Of a stretch of 64,000 nucleotides of DNA, positions 56,276 through 64,000 are shown piece by piece. Each line of letters opens with the position of its first letter. The first letter of the stretch is position 1. The translations under genes and the position numbers were made by a program. The DNA is from JBBQDZ01 sp038237515 (GTDB lineage Bacteria; Actinomycetota; Thermoleophilia; Gaiellales; Gaiellaceae). Location: NCBI GenBank assembly GCA_038237515.1, contig JBBRYP010000012.1:15042-79041 (forward strand), written 5' to 3'. The notes under the pieces were generated by a model that made no database searches, was not told the DNA's origin, and saw only the letters and a program-made list of their open reading frames with translations.

Positions 56276-57409
56276 GTGTTCGACTATGCGGAGCGTCGGC
56301 GGCGGCTGGGCGAACGGCTGGAGGCCGAGGGGGTCGGGGCGCTCTTCCTGGCGCCGTCGGCAGACCTCGAGTACCTGACCGGGGTCGAGCGGCAGATCCC
56401 GAGTTTCGGCGCAGCCTCGTACGCGCACGGCTGGGTGGCGGGCGCGTTCTTCCGACCGGGCGCCGTCCCCGTGTTCGTGCTCCCGCGGATGCTTGCGACG
56501 TTCGACCTTCGCGAGGAGCCCGAGGGCGAGGTCGTGGTCGTGAACGAGACCGACGACGGGTTCGCGGAATTCGAGCGGGTCGCCCGCGCCGTGACCTCGG
56601 GCGGCACGGTCGCCGTGGGAGACCGGGTCTGGAGTGAGCTGGTCCTCAACCTCGGGCAGATTCTCGGCTTCGACCGGCTCCGCACCGGGTCGGCGCTCGT
56701 CAACGAGCTCCGGAGGGTGAAGGAACCCGACGAGCTGGCTGCGATGGGCCGCGCGATCGACACCGTCGAGAAGGCGATGGCAGAAGTAGCGCCACTCGTA
56801 GTGCCCGGAGCGACGATGGCCGGGCTTGCCGAGGCAGTCGACCACGAGCTGCGGAAGGCCGGCTCGCGTTGCCCGTCCTTCACGACTCACATCTTCACCG
56901 GCCTCGGCGACGAGGACCTGGATTCGGGTACCGGAACGGCGAGCGCGCCGCTCCGCGATGGGACGGCAGTCATGTTCGACTTCGGCGGAGTCGTGGACGG
57001 CTACTGCTCCGACTTCGGTCGCACGATCTACTGCGGCGAGCCCCCGGCCGAGTACTGCGAGGCGTACGACGTCATGCTCGCCGCCCAGGAAGCGGGGCGA
57101 GCGGCCGCCGCCGCGGGCACACCCGCAGCCGAGGTCGACGCCGCCTGCCGGCGCCCGATCGAGGAGGCGGGCCTCGGCGAGCACTTCCGTCACCGGATGG
57201 GCCACGGCATCGGCTTGGACGTTCACGAGCGCCCGTTCATCTCGGTGGAGGACGAGACCCTGCTCCGGGCGGGGATGACCTTCACCGACGAGCCGTCGAT
57301 CATCATCCCCCACCGCTTCGCGGTGCGGATCGAGGACATAGTCGTGTGCGAGGAGGGCGGCGGGCGGAAGCTGAACCGGTATCCCGCCGCCCTCGTCGCG
57401 AACGGGTGA
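56276..57409 (+). CDS. M24-family metallopeptidase (Xaa-Pro dipeptidase-like)
   Basis: A 377-residue protein. The N-terminal creatinase-like domain begins VFDYAERRRRLGERLEAEGV. In the C-terminal pita-bread domain the five metal ligands are visible: Asp in MFDFGGVVDGY, Asp in SDFGRTIY, His in HRMGHGIGLDVHE, Glu in FTDEPSII and Glu in VRIEDIVV. It may hydrolyse Xaa-Pro dipeptides or a creatine-like substrate. The start GTG 56276 is preferred over TTG 56216 because of the leaderless -10 box and the domain boundary. Its stop abuts the dppA stop with no spacer. Confidence 0.88.
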   Translation: MFDYAERRRRLGERLEAEGVGALFLAPSADLEYLTGVERQIPSFGAASYAHGWVAGAFFRPGAVPVFVLPRMLATFDLREEPEGEVVVVNETDDGFAEFERVARAVTSGGTVAVGDRVWSELVLNLGQILGFDRLRTGSALVNELRRVKEPDELAAMGRAIDTVEKAMAEVAPLVVPGATMAGLAEAVDHELRKAGSRCPSFTTHIFTGLGDEDLDSGTGTASAPLRDGTAVMFDFGGVVDGYCSDFGRTIYCGEPPAEYCEAYDVMLAAQEAGRAAAAAGTPAAEVDAACRRPIEEAGLGEHFRHRMGHGIGLDVHERPFISVEDETLLRAGMTFTDEPSIIIPHRFAVRIEDIVVCEEGGGRKLNRYPAALVANG

Positions 57410-59038
57410 CTATCTCGGCGACACCTGAGTGACGTCGATCTCGTACTGCGGGTTGAAGATCGCGTTCTTGAGATCCGTGGTGGAGACGAAAACCTGCGTC
57501 GGCTGCATCAGGGGGAAGAACGGCCCGCGCTTGTTCAGCTCCAGCTGGATCTGCCGGTAGAGGTTCTCCCGCGGCTTCGACGCAGTCGTGATCGTGGCCT
57601 TCGCCGCGAGCTTCTCGATCACGGCATCGGAGCCCTTGGGCCAGCCGGCGCGAAGGCCGACGAGCTGACCCGGTGTGAACACGAGATAGTCCGCGGGGTC
57701 GGGGAAGTCCGGGCCCCAGAGCGAGAGCCCGAACGCCATCTTCCCGTCGCGATATTTCTGGAGCCATGTTCCGACAGGGGCGCCGGACAGGTCGATGTTG
57801 AAGCCGACCGTCTGCAGGTTGGCCTGGATCTTCTGTGCCAGGGTCGCGAACGGCACACCGTTGATCGTGAGATCGCTCGGGTACTCCAGCGTGATCTTCT
57901 CGCTTCCGACTCCCGACGCGGCTAGCGCCGTCTTCGCGCGCACGACGTCCTGCTTGCGCGCCTCCTTCTGCGGCAGGGAGCCCAGGAACATCGAGGGGAT
58001 GACTCCCGGCGCCTGGATCGCACCCGGTCCGGCAACGCCGACGATCGACTTGTAGTCGAGCGCGTAGCGCACCGCCTGCTGGAACTGCTTGTTCGACGTC
58101 ACCGCCGAAACCTGCGGATTGTCGTTCGCGAGCAGGAAGAAGATCCACGTCGACGGCGCCAGGACGACGTGCAGGCGCTTGTTCTTCTGAATCGACTGAG
58201 CCTGATCGGACGAGAGGTCGATCGCGACCTCGTGTGTTCCCCGCTGGATGTTGATGAGCTGCGTCGGCGCGATCATGTTGCGGATCACGACGGTGTCGAA
58301 GACCGCTTTACGCGAGCCCCAGTAACGGGAGTTCGGTACGACGGTGATCTGCGACGTCGTGCTGTACTGCTTGAGCACGTAAGGACCGCTGCCGGCACCG
58401 GCAGATTCGGACGAGTTCAGCCAGTGCTCGGCTTTGTCGGCTTTGGCGGCGTTCGCCGCATCGGTACCACCGTGCTCGCGCACCAGCTTCGCGTTGACGA
58501 TTCCCGTCGACGTGTTCGCGAGGATGACGGGAAGCGCAGCATTCGGCGTCTTCGACCGGAGGATTACCGTGTACGCGCCTCTCGACGAGACCGTCACGCC
58601 GGCTAGGAGGAACGAGGGGTTTCCCTTCAGGTTCACCAGGCGTCGCAGCGAAAAGACCACGTCGGCGGACGTGAGCCGTGTCCCATCCGCGAAGTGGGCG
58701 TCTCGTCGCAGCTGAAACGTGAACGTCTTGGCGTCCTTGCTCGCCTTCCACGACTGGACGAGTAGTGGAACCGGGTGTGCGATGTCGCCACCCTTGTAGG
58801 TGAAGAGCGTGTCGTAGACGGCGCGATTGACGATCGAGGCGGTCGGCTCGAACGCACGCTGAGGATCCGCCGTCTTGATCTCGAACGAGCGGTCGACGAC
58901 CAGCGTCTGCCCGGCCGCCGCGCGCGTGCTGCTGCCCCCACTCGACGCCGCGCCGTACGCTGCCACGGCACAGGCCAGGACGGCGATCACGGCGAGCGTT
59001 CCGAACAACCCGGCGCGCCGGGTAAGGAGTCGTTTCAC
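57410..59038 (-). CDS. dppA: Peptide/nickel-type ABC transporter substrate-binding protein
   Basis: A 542-residue solute-binding protein of family 5. Sec signal with MKRLLTRRAGLFGTLAVIAV and VLACAVAAYGA (about 30 residues). The mature part has DRSFEIKTADPQRAFEPTAS, TFQLRRDAHFADGTRLTSAD (the family signature) and DFPDPADYLVFTPG. It binds dipeptides, oligopeptides or similar compounds. It lies after dppF with a 39-nt gap, as the last gene of the dppBCDF-A operon. Confidence 0.9.
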   Translation of the reverse strand: MKRLLTRRAGLFGTLAVIAVLACAVAAYGAASSGGSSTRAAAGQTLVVDRSFEIKTADPQRAFEPTASIVNRAVYDTLFTYKGGDIAHPVPLLVQSWKASKDAKTFTFQLRRDAHFADGTRLTSADVVFSLRRLVNLKGNPSFLLAGVTVSSRGAYTVILRSKTPNAALPVILANTSTGIVNAKLVREHGGTDAANAAKADKAEHWLNSSESAGAGSGPYVLKQYSTTSQITVVPNSRYWGSRKAVFDTVVIRNMIAPTQLINIQRGTHEVAIDLSSDQAQSIQKNKRLHVVLAPSTWIFFLLANDNPQVSAVTSNKQFQQAVRYALDYKSIVGVAGPGAIQAPGVIPSMFLGSLPQKEARKQDVVRAKTALAASGVGSEKITLEYPSDLTINGVPFATLAQKIQANLQTVGFNIDLSGAPVGTWLQKYRDGKMAFGLSLWGPDFPDPADYLVFTPGQLVGLRAGWPKGSDAVIEKLAAKATITTASKPRENLYRQIQLELNKRGPFFPLMQPTQVFVSTTDLKNAIFNPQYEIDVTQVSPR

Positions 59039-59077
59039 GGTAGCCCCTCCTCCGAGGTCTGGATTCCAGAGCCGACC

Positions 59078-60085
59078 TTATTCGACGCCCGCCCCGTTCG
59101 CGAGCGCGGCTGCACGATCGGCCGGTCGAGCCGGAGCCATGCCAGCTCGCTGGAGCCAACACGCGGCTTCGCGGCCGCCGGGGAAGGTGACGAGCGGAGG
59201 CTCCTCCTCGAGGCAGCGGGCGAAGGCGTAGGGGCACCTCGGGTGGAACCGGCAGCCGGTCGGCGGCCGCCCGGGGTCAGGAACCTCACCGGGGAGCGCC
59301 TCCGGCATGAAGCCGCTGCCGTCCGGGTGCGGGACGGCCGCGATCAGCGCTTCGCTATAGGGATGCAGCGGGAGCTCCCACAGCGGCCGCGTCGGGCCGC
59401 TCTCGACCATTGTGCCCAGGTACATGACGGACACCGCATCCGCGACATGGCGGACGATCGCCAAATCGTGCGAGATGAGCAGCAGGCTCAGCTGTAGATC
59501 GCGCGCGAGACCGACGAGCAGGTTCGCAAGCTGTGCTTGAGCCGATGCGTCGAGGGAGGCGAGCGGCTCGTCGAGGACGATCACGGACGGATCGGCTGCG
59601 AGCGCGCGAGCGATCGCGATCCGCTGCCGCTGCCCGCCCGAGAACTCGTGCGGGTAGCGCGATACGGCCGCGGCCGGGAGTCCGACGAGCTCGCAGAGCT
59701 CGCGCGCTCTGCCGAGACGGTCCCGCCGCGGCGAGTGGTCGAGCGAGATCAGGCCGTCGGCAAGCTGCGCTCCGATCTTTCGACGCGGGTTGAGCGACGA
59801 GTACGGATTCTGGAAGACGAGCTGAAGCCGAACGAGTTCACCCGGTCGCGCCCGCCGCCTGAGCGGCTTCACCTCTCGCCCTTCGAAGAGAACCGTGCCG
59901 GCCGCCGGCTTCACGAGACCGACGGCCGCGCGGGCCAGGCTCGACTTGCCGCAGCCCGACTCGCCGACGAGGCCCACGATCTGCCCGCGCTGGACGGTCA
60001 GGCTCGCTCCCGCGACCGCCCGTACCGCCCCGCGTCCGCGGCGGTCGTACTCGACGACGACATCGTGTAGCTCGAGCGCGCTCAT
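59078..60085 (-). CDS. dppF: Dipeptide ABC transporter ATP-binding protein DppF
   Basis: A 335-residue ATPase. Walker A GLVGESGCGKSSLARAAVGL (about residue 38), signature FSGGQRQRIAIARALAADPS (about 155), Walker B VIVLDEPLASLDAS, and the C-terminal oligopeptide-transporter Cys region CRFHPRCPYAFARCLEEEP (about 285), which in this family can bind an iron-sulfur cluster. ATG 60085 overlaps the dppD stop as ATGA. Confidence 0.92.
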   Translation of the reverse strand: MSALELHDVVVEYDRRGRGAVRAVAGASLTVQRGQIVGLVGESGCGKSSLARAAVGLVKPAAGTVLFEGREVKPLRRRARPGELVRLQLVFQNPYSSLNPRRKIGAQLADGLISLDHSPRRDRLGRARELCELVGLPAAAVSRYPHEFSGGQRQRIAIARALAADPSVIVLDEPLASLDASAQAQLANLLVGLARDLQLSLLLISHDLAIVRHVADAVSVMYLGTMVESGPTRPLWELPLHPYSEALIAAVPHPDGSGFMPEALPGEVPDPGRPPTGCRFHPRCPYAFARCLEEEPPLVTFPGGREAACWLQRAGMAPARPADRAAALANGAGVE

Positions 60086-61050
60086 CGCGTCCGAAGCGGG
60101 TCGACGGGGCAGGCCAGCCGGCGGCCGTTTACCGAAACAAGCGCCGGAATCTCCTGCGTGCACCGCTCGAGCGCGTACGGGCAGCGCGGGTGGAAGGCGC
60201 ACCCGGACGGCATCCTGGCCGGGCTCGGCGGCGTCCCCTCGATGGCGACGAGCGGCTGGTCTCGCGCCGCCTCGGGGTGCGGCAGAGCGTCGAGCAGTGC
60301 GCGTGTGTACGGGTGACGCGGACGCTGCAGGACTTCCTGGCGTCCGCCCGACTCGACAATGCGGCCGCCGTAGAAGATCGAGACGCGGTCGGCGATCGAA
60401 GACATGACCCCCACGTCGTGGGTGATGAGCACCACGGCGAGGTCGTTCTCCCGCCGCAGCCGGTCGAGCAGGCGGAGGATCCCCGCTTGCACGGTTACGT
60501 CGAGCGCGGTCGTCGGCTCATCGGCGATCAGGAGCCTCGGCCGGCACGCGAGCGCGATCGCGATCGCGATCCGCTGGCGCATCCCGCCCGAGAACTGGTG
60601 GGGGTAGGCGTGGAGGGAGGACTGCGGATCCGGGATGCGCACCTCTGCAAGCAGGGCAACCGCGCGTCGTTCGGCCGTGCGCCGGTCGACTCCGAGGTGC
60701 CGTCGCATGTGCTCCGTGAGCTGCTGACCGAGAGACAGCATCGGGTGGAGGGAGGTGAGTGGATCCTGGAACACCATCGCCAGCTCGCGGCCGGCTACGT
60801 CGCGCAGCCGCTTCCGCGAGAGCCGGAGCAAATCGTGGCCGCCGAAGCGAATCGCCCCCTCGACGACGGCGCCCGCGGGGAGCAGGCCGAGCAGCGCCAG
60901 CATCGACATCGTCTTGCCGCTCCCGCTTTCGCCAGCAACCCCGAACACCTCGCCGGGCTCGACGGCATAGCTCACGCCATCGACTACGGGCACGAGTCCG
61001 TGGAGCGTCGGAAGGCGGACGCGCAGCCCCTCCACCTCGAGCAAACTCAC
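60082..61050 (-). CDS. dppD: Dipeptide ABC transporter ATP-binding protein DppD
   Basis: A 322-residue ATPase, partner of DppF. Walker A GVAGESGSGKTMSMLALLGL (about residue 35), Q-loop AMVFQDPLTSLHPML, signature QFSGGMRQRIAIAIALACRP, Walker B LLIADEPTTALDVT, and C-terminal CAFHPRCPYALERCTQEIP. GTG 61050 overlaps the dppC stop as GTGA. Confidence 0.92.
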   Translation of the reverse strand: MSLLEVEGLRVRLPTLHGLVPVVDGVSYAVEPGEVFGVAGESGSGKTMSMLALLGLLPAGAVVEGAIRFGGHDLLRLSRKRLRDVAGRELAMVFQDPLTSLHPMLSLGQQLTEHMRRHLGVDRRTAERRAVALLAEVRIPDPQSSLHAYPHQFSGGMRQRIAIAIALACRPRLLIADEPTTALDVTVQAGILRLLDRLRRENDLAVVLITHDVGVMSSIADRVSIFYGGRIVESGGRQEVLQRPRHPYTRALLDALPHPEAARDQPLVAIEGTPPSPARMPSGCAFHPRCPYALERCTQEIPALVSVNGRRLACPVDPLRTR

Positions 61051-61925
61051 GCCGCGCTCTCCTCGGAGCGCCACGCCGTCTTCGGGTCGAAGATGTCGCG
61101 CAGGCTGTCGCCGATGAAGTTGAACGCGAGCACGACCGTGAAGATCGCGAGGCCCGGGAAGGTTCCTATCCACCACCACTGGAAGTACTGGGTGCCCTCG
61201 GCGACCATCGACCCCCATTCCGCCGCGGGCGGCTGGGCGCCGAGGCCGAGGAAGGACAGGCCCGAGAGCAGCAGGATCGCGTTCGCCAGGTCGAGCGTTG
61301 CGAGGACGAGGACGGGGCCCGCGACGTTCGGCAGCACGTCCCGGAAGAGCGTGCGTCGCGCGGAAGCCCCGAGGAGCCGGCCCGCTTGGACGTACTCGGA
61401 GTCCCCGACCGAAAGAACGAGCCCGCGCACGACACGCGCATACGACGGCCAGGCGACGACCACGATCGCAAGCGCTGCGTTCTGGAGGCCCCGGCCCAGC
61501 ACCGCCGTAACGACCATCGCGAGGATGATCGGCGGGAACGCGAACACGAGGTCGGCACTGCGCATGAACACCCCGTCGACGGGGCCGCGGAAGTACCCGG
61601 CGACCGCGCCCACGAGACCGCCGATCGAGGCGGCCAGGCCGACGAGGAGGAGCGCGATCGGAAGCGTTACGCGTGACCCGTGGAGGACACGGCTGAACAC
61701 GTCACGGCCGAGCTCGTCGGTTCCGAACAGATGGTGGAACGAGGGTCCGTGCGCCGGGGGGAAGACCTGTGCCAACGGATCGTCGGGAGCGATCAGCGGG
61801 GCGAAGACGGCGAGCACGATCCAGGCGAGCACGATCACTCCGCCCGTGATCGCGAGCGGCTGCCTCCACGTCTGGCGGATCCGGCTGCGCCGCCGCCAGC
61901 GAATCCGCAGCGCCGTCTCGCTCAC
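61047..61925 (-). CDS. dppC: Dipeptide ABC transporter permease DppC
   Basis: A 292-residue permease with about six helices. N-terminal OppC-type region (PLAITGGVIVLAWIVLAVFA), HLFGTDELGRDVFSRVLHGS (about residue 66) and the EAA-like loop SEYVQAGRLLGASARRTLFR (about 175). GTG 61925 overlaps the dppB stop as GTGA. The cytoplasmic start is short and basic. Confidence 0.92.
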   Translation of the reverse strand: MSETALRIRWRRRSRIRQTWRQPLAITGGVIVLAWIVLAVFAPLIAPDDPLAQVFPPAHGPSFHHLFGTDELGRDVFSRVLHGSRVTLPIALLLVGLAASIGGLVGAVAGYFRGPVDGVFMRSADLVFAFPPIILAMVVTAVLGRGLQNAALAIVVVAWPSYARVVRGLVLSVGDSEYVQAGRLLGASARRTLFRDVLPNVAGPVLVLATLDLANAILLLSGLSFLGLGAQPPAAEWGSMVAEGTQYFQWWWIGTFPGLAIFTVVLAFNFIGDSLRDIFDPKTAWRSEESAA

Positions 61926-63031
61926 GTGATGCGGATCCTCGGATCGATCACGCCGTAGAGCACGTCGACGACGAAGTTCAGCGTGATGTAGACGACCGCG
62001 ACGAAGAGACTGACGCCGGCGATCGCCGGCACGTCGAGGTTGACCGCCGCCTGATAGGCGTACTGGCCGACACCGGGCCACGAGAAGATCTTTTCGACGA
62101 GCACCGCGCCGGTGAGGACGTTCGCGAACAGGAGGCCCAGCACGGTCACGATCGACGGCAGGGCGGCGCGGAGTATGTACCGCACGACCACGAGCCACTC
62201 GGGCAGGCCCTTCGCCCGTGCCGAACGCACGAAGTCGTTGCCCACGACCTCGAGTACGGCAGATCGTGTGTAGCGGGTAAGCAGACTGACGTTGAAGGCG
62301 GCGAGCACGAGCGCAGGCAGGATGAGGTGGTGCAGTGCCTGGGCGAAGAGCCCCCACTTTCCCCGCACGAGCGCGTCGATCGTGTAGAGGCCCGTCAAGT
62401 GCGCGGGAGCGTCCGTACCGGGCTCGAGCCGCTCTCCTCCGGGGAACCAGCCCAGCCGGAAGAACCCCACGTACAGCGCCACGAGCGCGATCCAGAACGT
62501 CGGCATCGAGATTCCGCCGAGGGACACGACGCGCAGCACGTGGTCGGCTGGTCGGTTGCGGCGCATGGCCGCGATCACGCCGAAGCCGAGGCCGAAAAAG
62601 GTGGCGATCACGATCGAGTAGAGCGCGAGCTCTGCAGTCGCCGGGATGAATTGGCCGAGATCGTGAGTGACGGCATCGTGCGTGAGCGACGACTGGCCGA
62701 GGTCGCCCTGGGCGAGGCGCTCGAGGTAGATCGCGTAGCGGAGCGGCAGCGGCTTGTCGAGGCCGTAGTGGCGCCTGAAGGCGGTGACGGCGGCGGGATC
62801 TCCGGCCGCCTGCTCGCCGAGATTGGTGGCGACTGCGTTGCTCGGCACGAGCTGCGTGAGGACGAAGACGACGAGCGTGATCCCGACACCCAGGAGGACG
62901 AGCGCCGCGAGCCGCCGGAGCAGAAAGCGTAGGAAGCCGCCAGAGGGGCGCAAACGGCGTCGGGCTCCGATCTCCGTCTCGGGTAGTGCAGCGGGCGCAG
63001 TCGTCAAACCCCTTCGATCGTAGCGCCGCAT
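61922..63031 (-). CDS. dppB: Dipeptide ABC transporter permease DppB
   Basis: A 369-residue permease with about six helices. The conserved first part is LRFLLRRLAALVLLGVGITL with VVFVLTQLVPSNAV, then RRHYGLDKPLPLRYAIYLER and the EAA-like loop NDFVRSARAKGLPEWLVVVR. The end is DVLYGVIDPRIRIT. I chose ATG 63031 because AAGGTG lies about 6 nt upstream; GTG 63040 is the alternative. The N-terminus is about 30 residues longer than usual. It is the first gene of the operon. Confidence 0.9.
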   Translation of the reverse strand: MRRYDRRGLTTAPAALPETEIGARRRLRPSGGFLRFLLRRLAALVLLGVGITLVVFVLTQLVPSNAVATNLGEQAAGDPAAVTAFRRHYGLDKPLPLRYAIYLERLAQGDLGQSSLTHDAVTHDLGQFIPATAELALYSIVIATFFGLGFGVIAAMRRNRPADHVLRVVSLGGISMPTFWIALVALYVGFFRLGWFPGGERLEPGTDAPAHLTGLYTIDALVRGKWGLFAQALHHLILPALVLAAFNVSLLTRYTRSAVLEVVGNDFVRSARAKGLPEWLVVVRYILRAALPSIVTVLGLLFANVLTGAVLVEKIFSWPGVGQYAYQAAVNLDVPAIAGVSLFVAVVYITLNFVVDVLYGVIDPRIRIT

Positions 63032-63109
63032 ATGCCACACCTTCCGCTCGCTGAAAAGCTCGGGCGGTGGCTCGGGTGCACCGCCGCGTGCGGCGGTGCC
63101 TGGTTCAGC

Positions 63110-63400
63110 TCGGCAAGACGCGGCTGGACGGACGGTCGACGGCGGCCGACTGTGTCGATCCGGTAAGGCGCCGCCGCTCCGGACTCAGAAGTCTTCCCGA
63201 GCCAGTTCCATGAGAGGTTGCGCTCGAACGTTCGGTACGCCTCGACGCTCTCGTCGGTCAGCGAGAGCCCGATCAACGAGATCGACGTCGGTGGTCCCGA
63301 CGTGGGGACGCGCGCCCTCCAGCAACTCGCCGACGAGGTATCGCGGCGCAAGCCCGCCCGCCAGGTAGATGTGCTCGCGGCCACGGGCGGACGTTGCCGA
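63110..63400 (-). pseudogene. Nucleotidyltransferase (AbiEii-like) remnant
   Basis: The minus strand reads EHIYLAGGLAPRYLVGELLE then GARPHVGTTDVDLV (about 63375-63280). It is followed in another frame by SLTDESVEAYRTFERNLSWN. The GG...TDVDLV pattern is that of the polymerase-beta-type nucleotidyltransferases of AbiEii/AbiGii toxins and related proteins, with the metal-binding DxD intact. Frameshifts before and after it and the loss of the C-terminal part make it inactive. It lies directly after the winged-helix remnant. Confidence 0.55.
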
Positions 63401-63404
63401 GGAT

Positions 63405-63722
63405 AGTCACGAGCACCCGCCCGCGGCTCGCGCTGTTTCGGCGGGTCTCGAGGTGGACGTAGGCGCCGGGATAAGTCGAGGTGGGCGTTCCCCAGTCCGT
63501 CGACTATCCAATCCCGTGGTCGGCGAGGATGCGCCGCGTGTCCGCCGTCGTGCGATCGGCGACCACCAGGGCAGCCTTCGTGGAGCGCTTCGGAAACCCC
63601 CCACCACCCGCACCGTCTGCCACGCGTCGGCCGCGCCGATCCGCTTCTTGTATTCGACAAACGAGCTTGAACGTCCGACCGTCGACGCGAAGTCGACCGT
63701 CCGCGCCAGGTTCGACAGTCAC
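63405..63722 (-). pseudogene. Winged-helix (AbiEi-like) protein remnant
   Basis: The minus strand reads VDGRTFKLVCRIQEADRRGR, then STKAALVVADRTTADTRRIL and ADHGIG followed by a stop. In another frame LGNAHLDL and AYVHLETRRNSASR continue the pattern. These look like AbiEi-type or related winged-helix proteins, which precede a nucleotidyltransferase gene. The N-terminus is missing and there are at least two frameshifts. Identity is by pattern only. Confidence 0.4.
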
Positions 63723-63805
63723 TACGGGCAGCTCGCGCAGGATGCGAAGCGCGGGCGGGCCGAACGGAGCATGGATTTCAGCGTAGGAGTCATCTCAGAT
63801 GTGAT

Positions 63806-63827
63806 CCTGAAACAGGAGGTTTTCAGG
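63806..63827. terminator. Short hairpin
   Basis: CCTGAAA (63806-63812) pairs with TTTCAGG (63821-63827) around an 8-base loop. It lies between the decayed pair and an unresolved minus-strand frame that enters from the right edge, whose stop overlaps it. It could be a terminator of that gene. Confidence 0.35.
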
Positions 63828-63832
63828 ACTTA

Positions 63833-64000
63833 GCCTCGATCCACCGTTTTCTTGACCGGGGCGGCGTTTGGCGATCGTTTGGGCTTTCGGGGGCGATGAG
63901 CCGGCGCCCGCTGGCGGGGTTGGTGTTCCCGGCTGGCTCGACGGGCTTCTGCGAGGGATTTCGGCCAGTGCGGCGGCGTCGTTGAGCGCCCGCTCGGGGC
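63833..64000 (-). other. Unresolved right edge, possible end of a minus-strand gene
   Basis: The minus strand from the window edge has a basic frame (SLAEARRASREHQPRQRAPA, ending APVKKTVDRG) that stops at 63830, and a second frame ends EAKS at about 63823. Neither matches a family I know. The DNA is less GC-rich in places than the operons. It could be the end of a transposase or other gene; nothing can be named. Confidence 0.25.

Noticed and set aside
1..64000. CRISPR arrays, tRNA or rRNA genes, complete insertion sequences
   Set aside because: No regularly spaced repeats, no cloverleaf sequences and no transposase motifs were seen on either strand. The right-edge frame is too short and too plain to call a transposase.

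Overview
Organism: the DNA is very GC-rich, with G or C in most third codon positions. Many genes start with GTG, and cistrons are packed with 1-4 nt start/stop overlaps (GTGA, ATGA, TGATG). The gene content includes a group 1h-type [NiFe]-hydrogenase operon with actinobacterial accessory genes, a Tat-exported LivK-type protein, an LLM-class flavoprotein and ABC-2 exporters. Together these suggest a soil actinobacterium, perhaps of the class Thermoleophilia; the class is an inference. No rRNA, tRNA, CRISPR array, complete insertion sequence or replication origin was found. Layout, 1-2.9 kb: a sugar or polyol type oxidoreductase (cut by the window edge), a DhnA-type aldolase, a small DUF4242-like protein, and a decayed acetoacetyl-CoA synthetase. 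2.9-18.1 kb (minus strand): one tightly coupled operon for aromatic uptake and catabolism, in the order livKGFHM, aryl-alcohol dehydrogenase, aryl-aldehyde dehydrogenase, pcaIJ, pcaHG, pcaB, pcaD, pcaC, pcaF, pobA. It could take a 4-hydroxybenzyl alcohol-like compound through 4-hydroxybenzoate and protocatechuate to acetyl-CoA and succinyl-CoA. A divergent IclR-family gene at 18.2 kb faces it, with a palindromic operator and a good sigma70-type promoter between them. 19.0-33.9 kb: a ferredoxin-NADP reductase-like flavoprotein, then a minus-strand hydrogenase operon: hypC, hypC-like, hypD, hypE, hypA, small subunit, large subunit, NifU-domain protein, DUF5947-like, a 68-residue protein, DUF6084-like, an unknown protein, maturation protease, a 32-residue membrane peptide, hypB, double-SIS protein. 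hypF lies divergently. These genes would build and serve a high-affinity H2-oxidising enzyme. 33.9-37.5 kb: a secreted protein, an ECF sigma factor with a membrane partner, and an ABC-2 exporter. 37.7-48.3 kb: a region rich in gene remnants (TPP enzyme joined to an enolase-superfamily tail, aldose epimerase, DUF2807, histidine kinase), between intact genes for a GMC dehydrogenase with its small subunit, an SDR, a GH15 glucosidase, an alpha/beta-hydrolase fused to a beta-lactamase-like domain, and a response regulator. 48.5-63.0 kb: an LLM oxidoreductase, a TIGR04076-like protein, and a nitrogen/peptide uptake region made of a Liv-type binding protein plus RidA, livHMGF with a DAO-family oxidase, an M24 peptidase and a dppABCDF transporter. 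63.1-63.7 kb: decayed remnants that resemble an AbiE-type pair. Most notable structure: five related elements (183 bp at 9486, 15818 and 52326; 60 bp at 14138 and 25069) lie exactly between adjacent cistrons of three operons. Each encodes a small in-frame reading frame that overlaps the upstream stop and the downstream start. The long forms carry a 123-bp insert that folds into a long hairpin, whose sequence differences between copies keep pairing.
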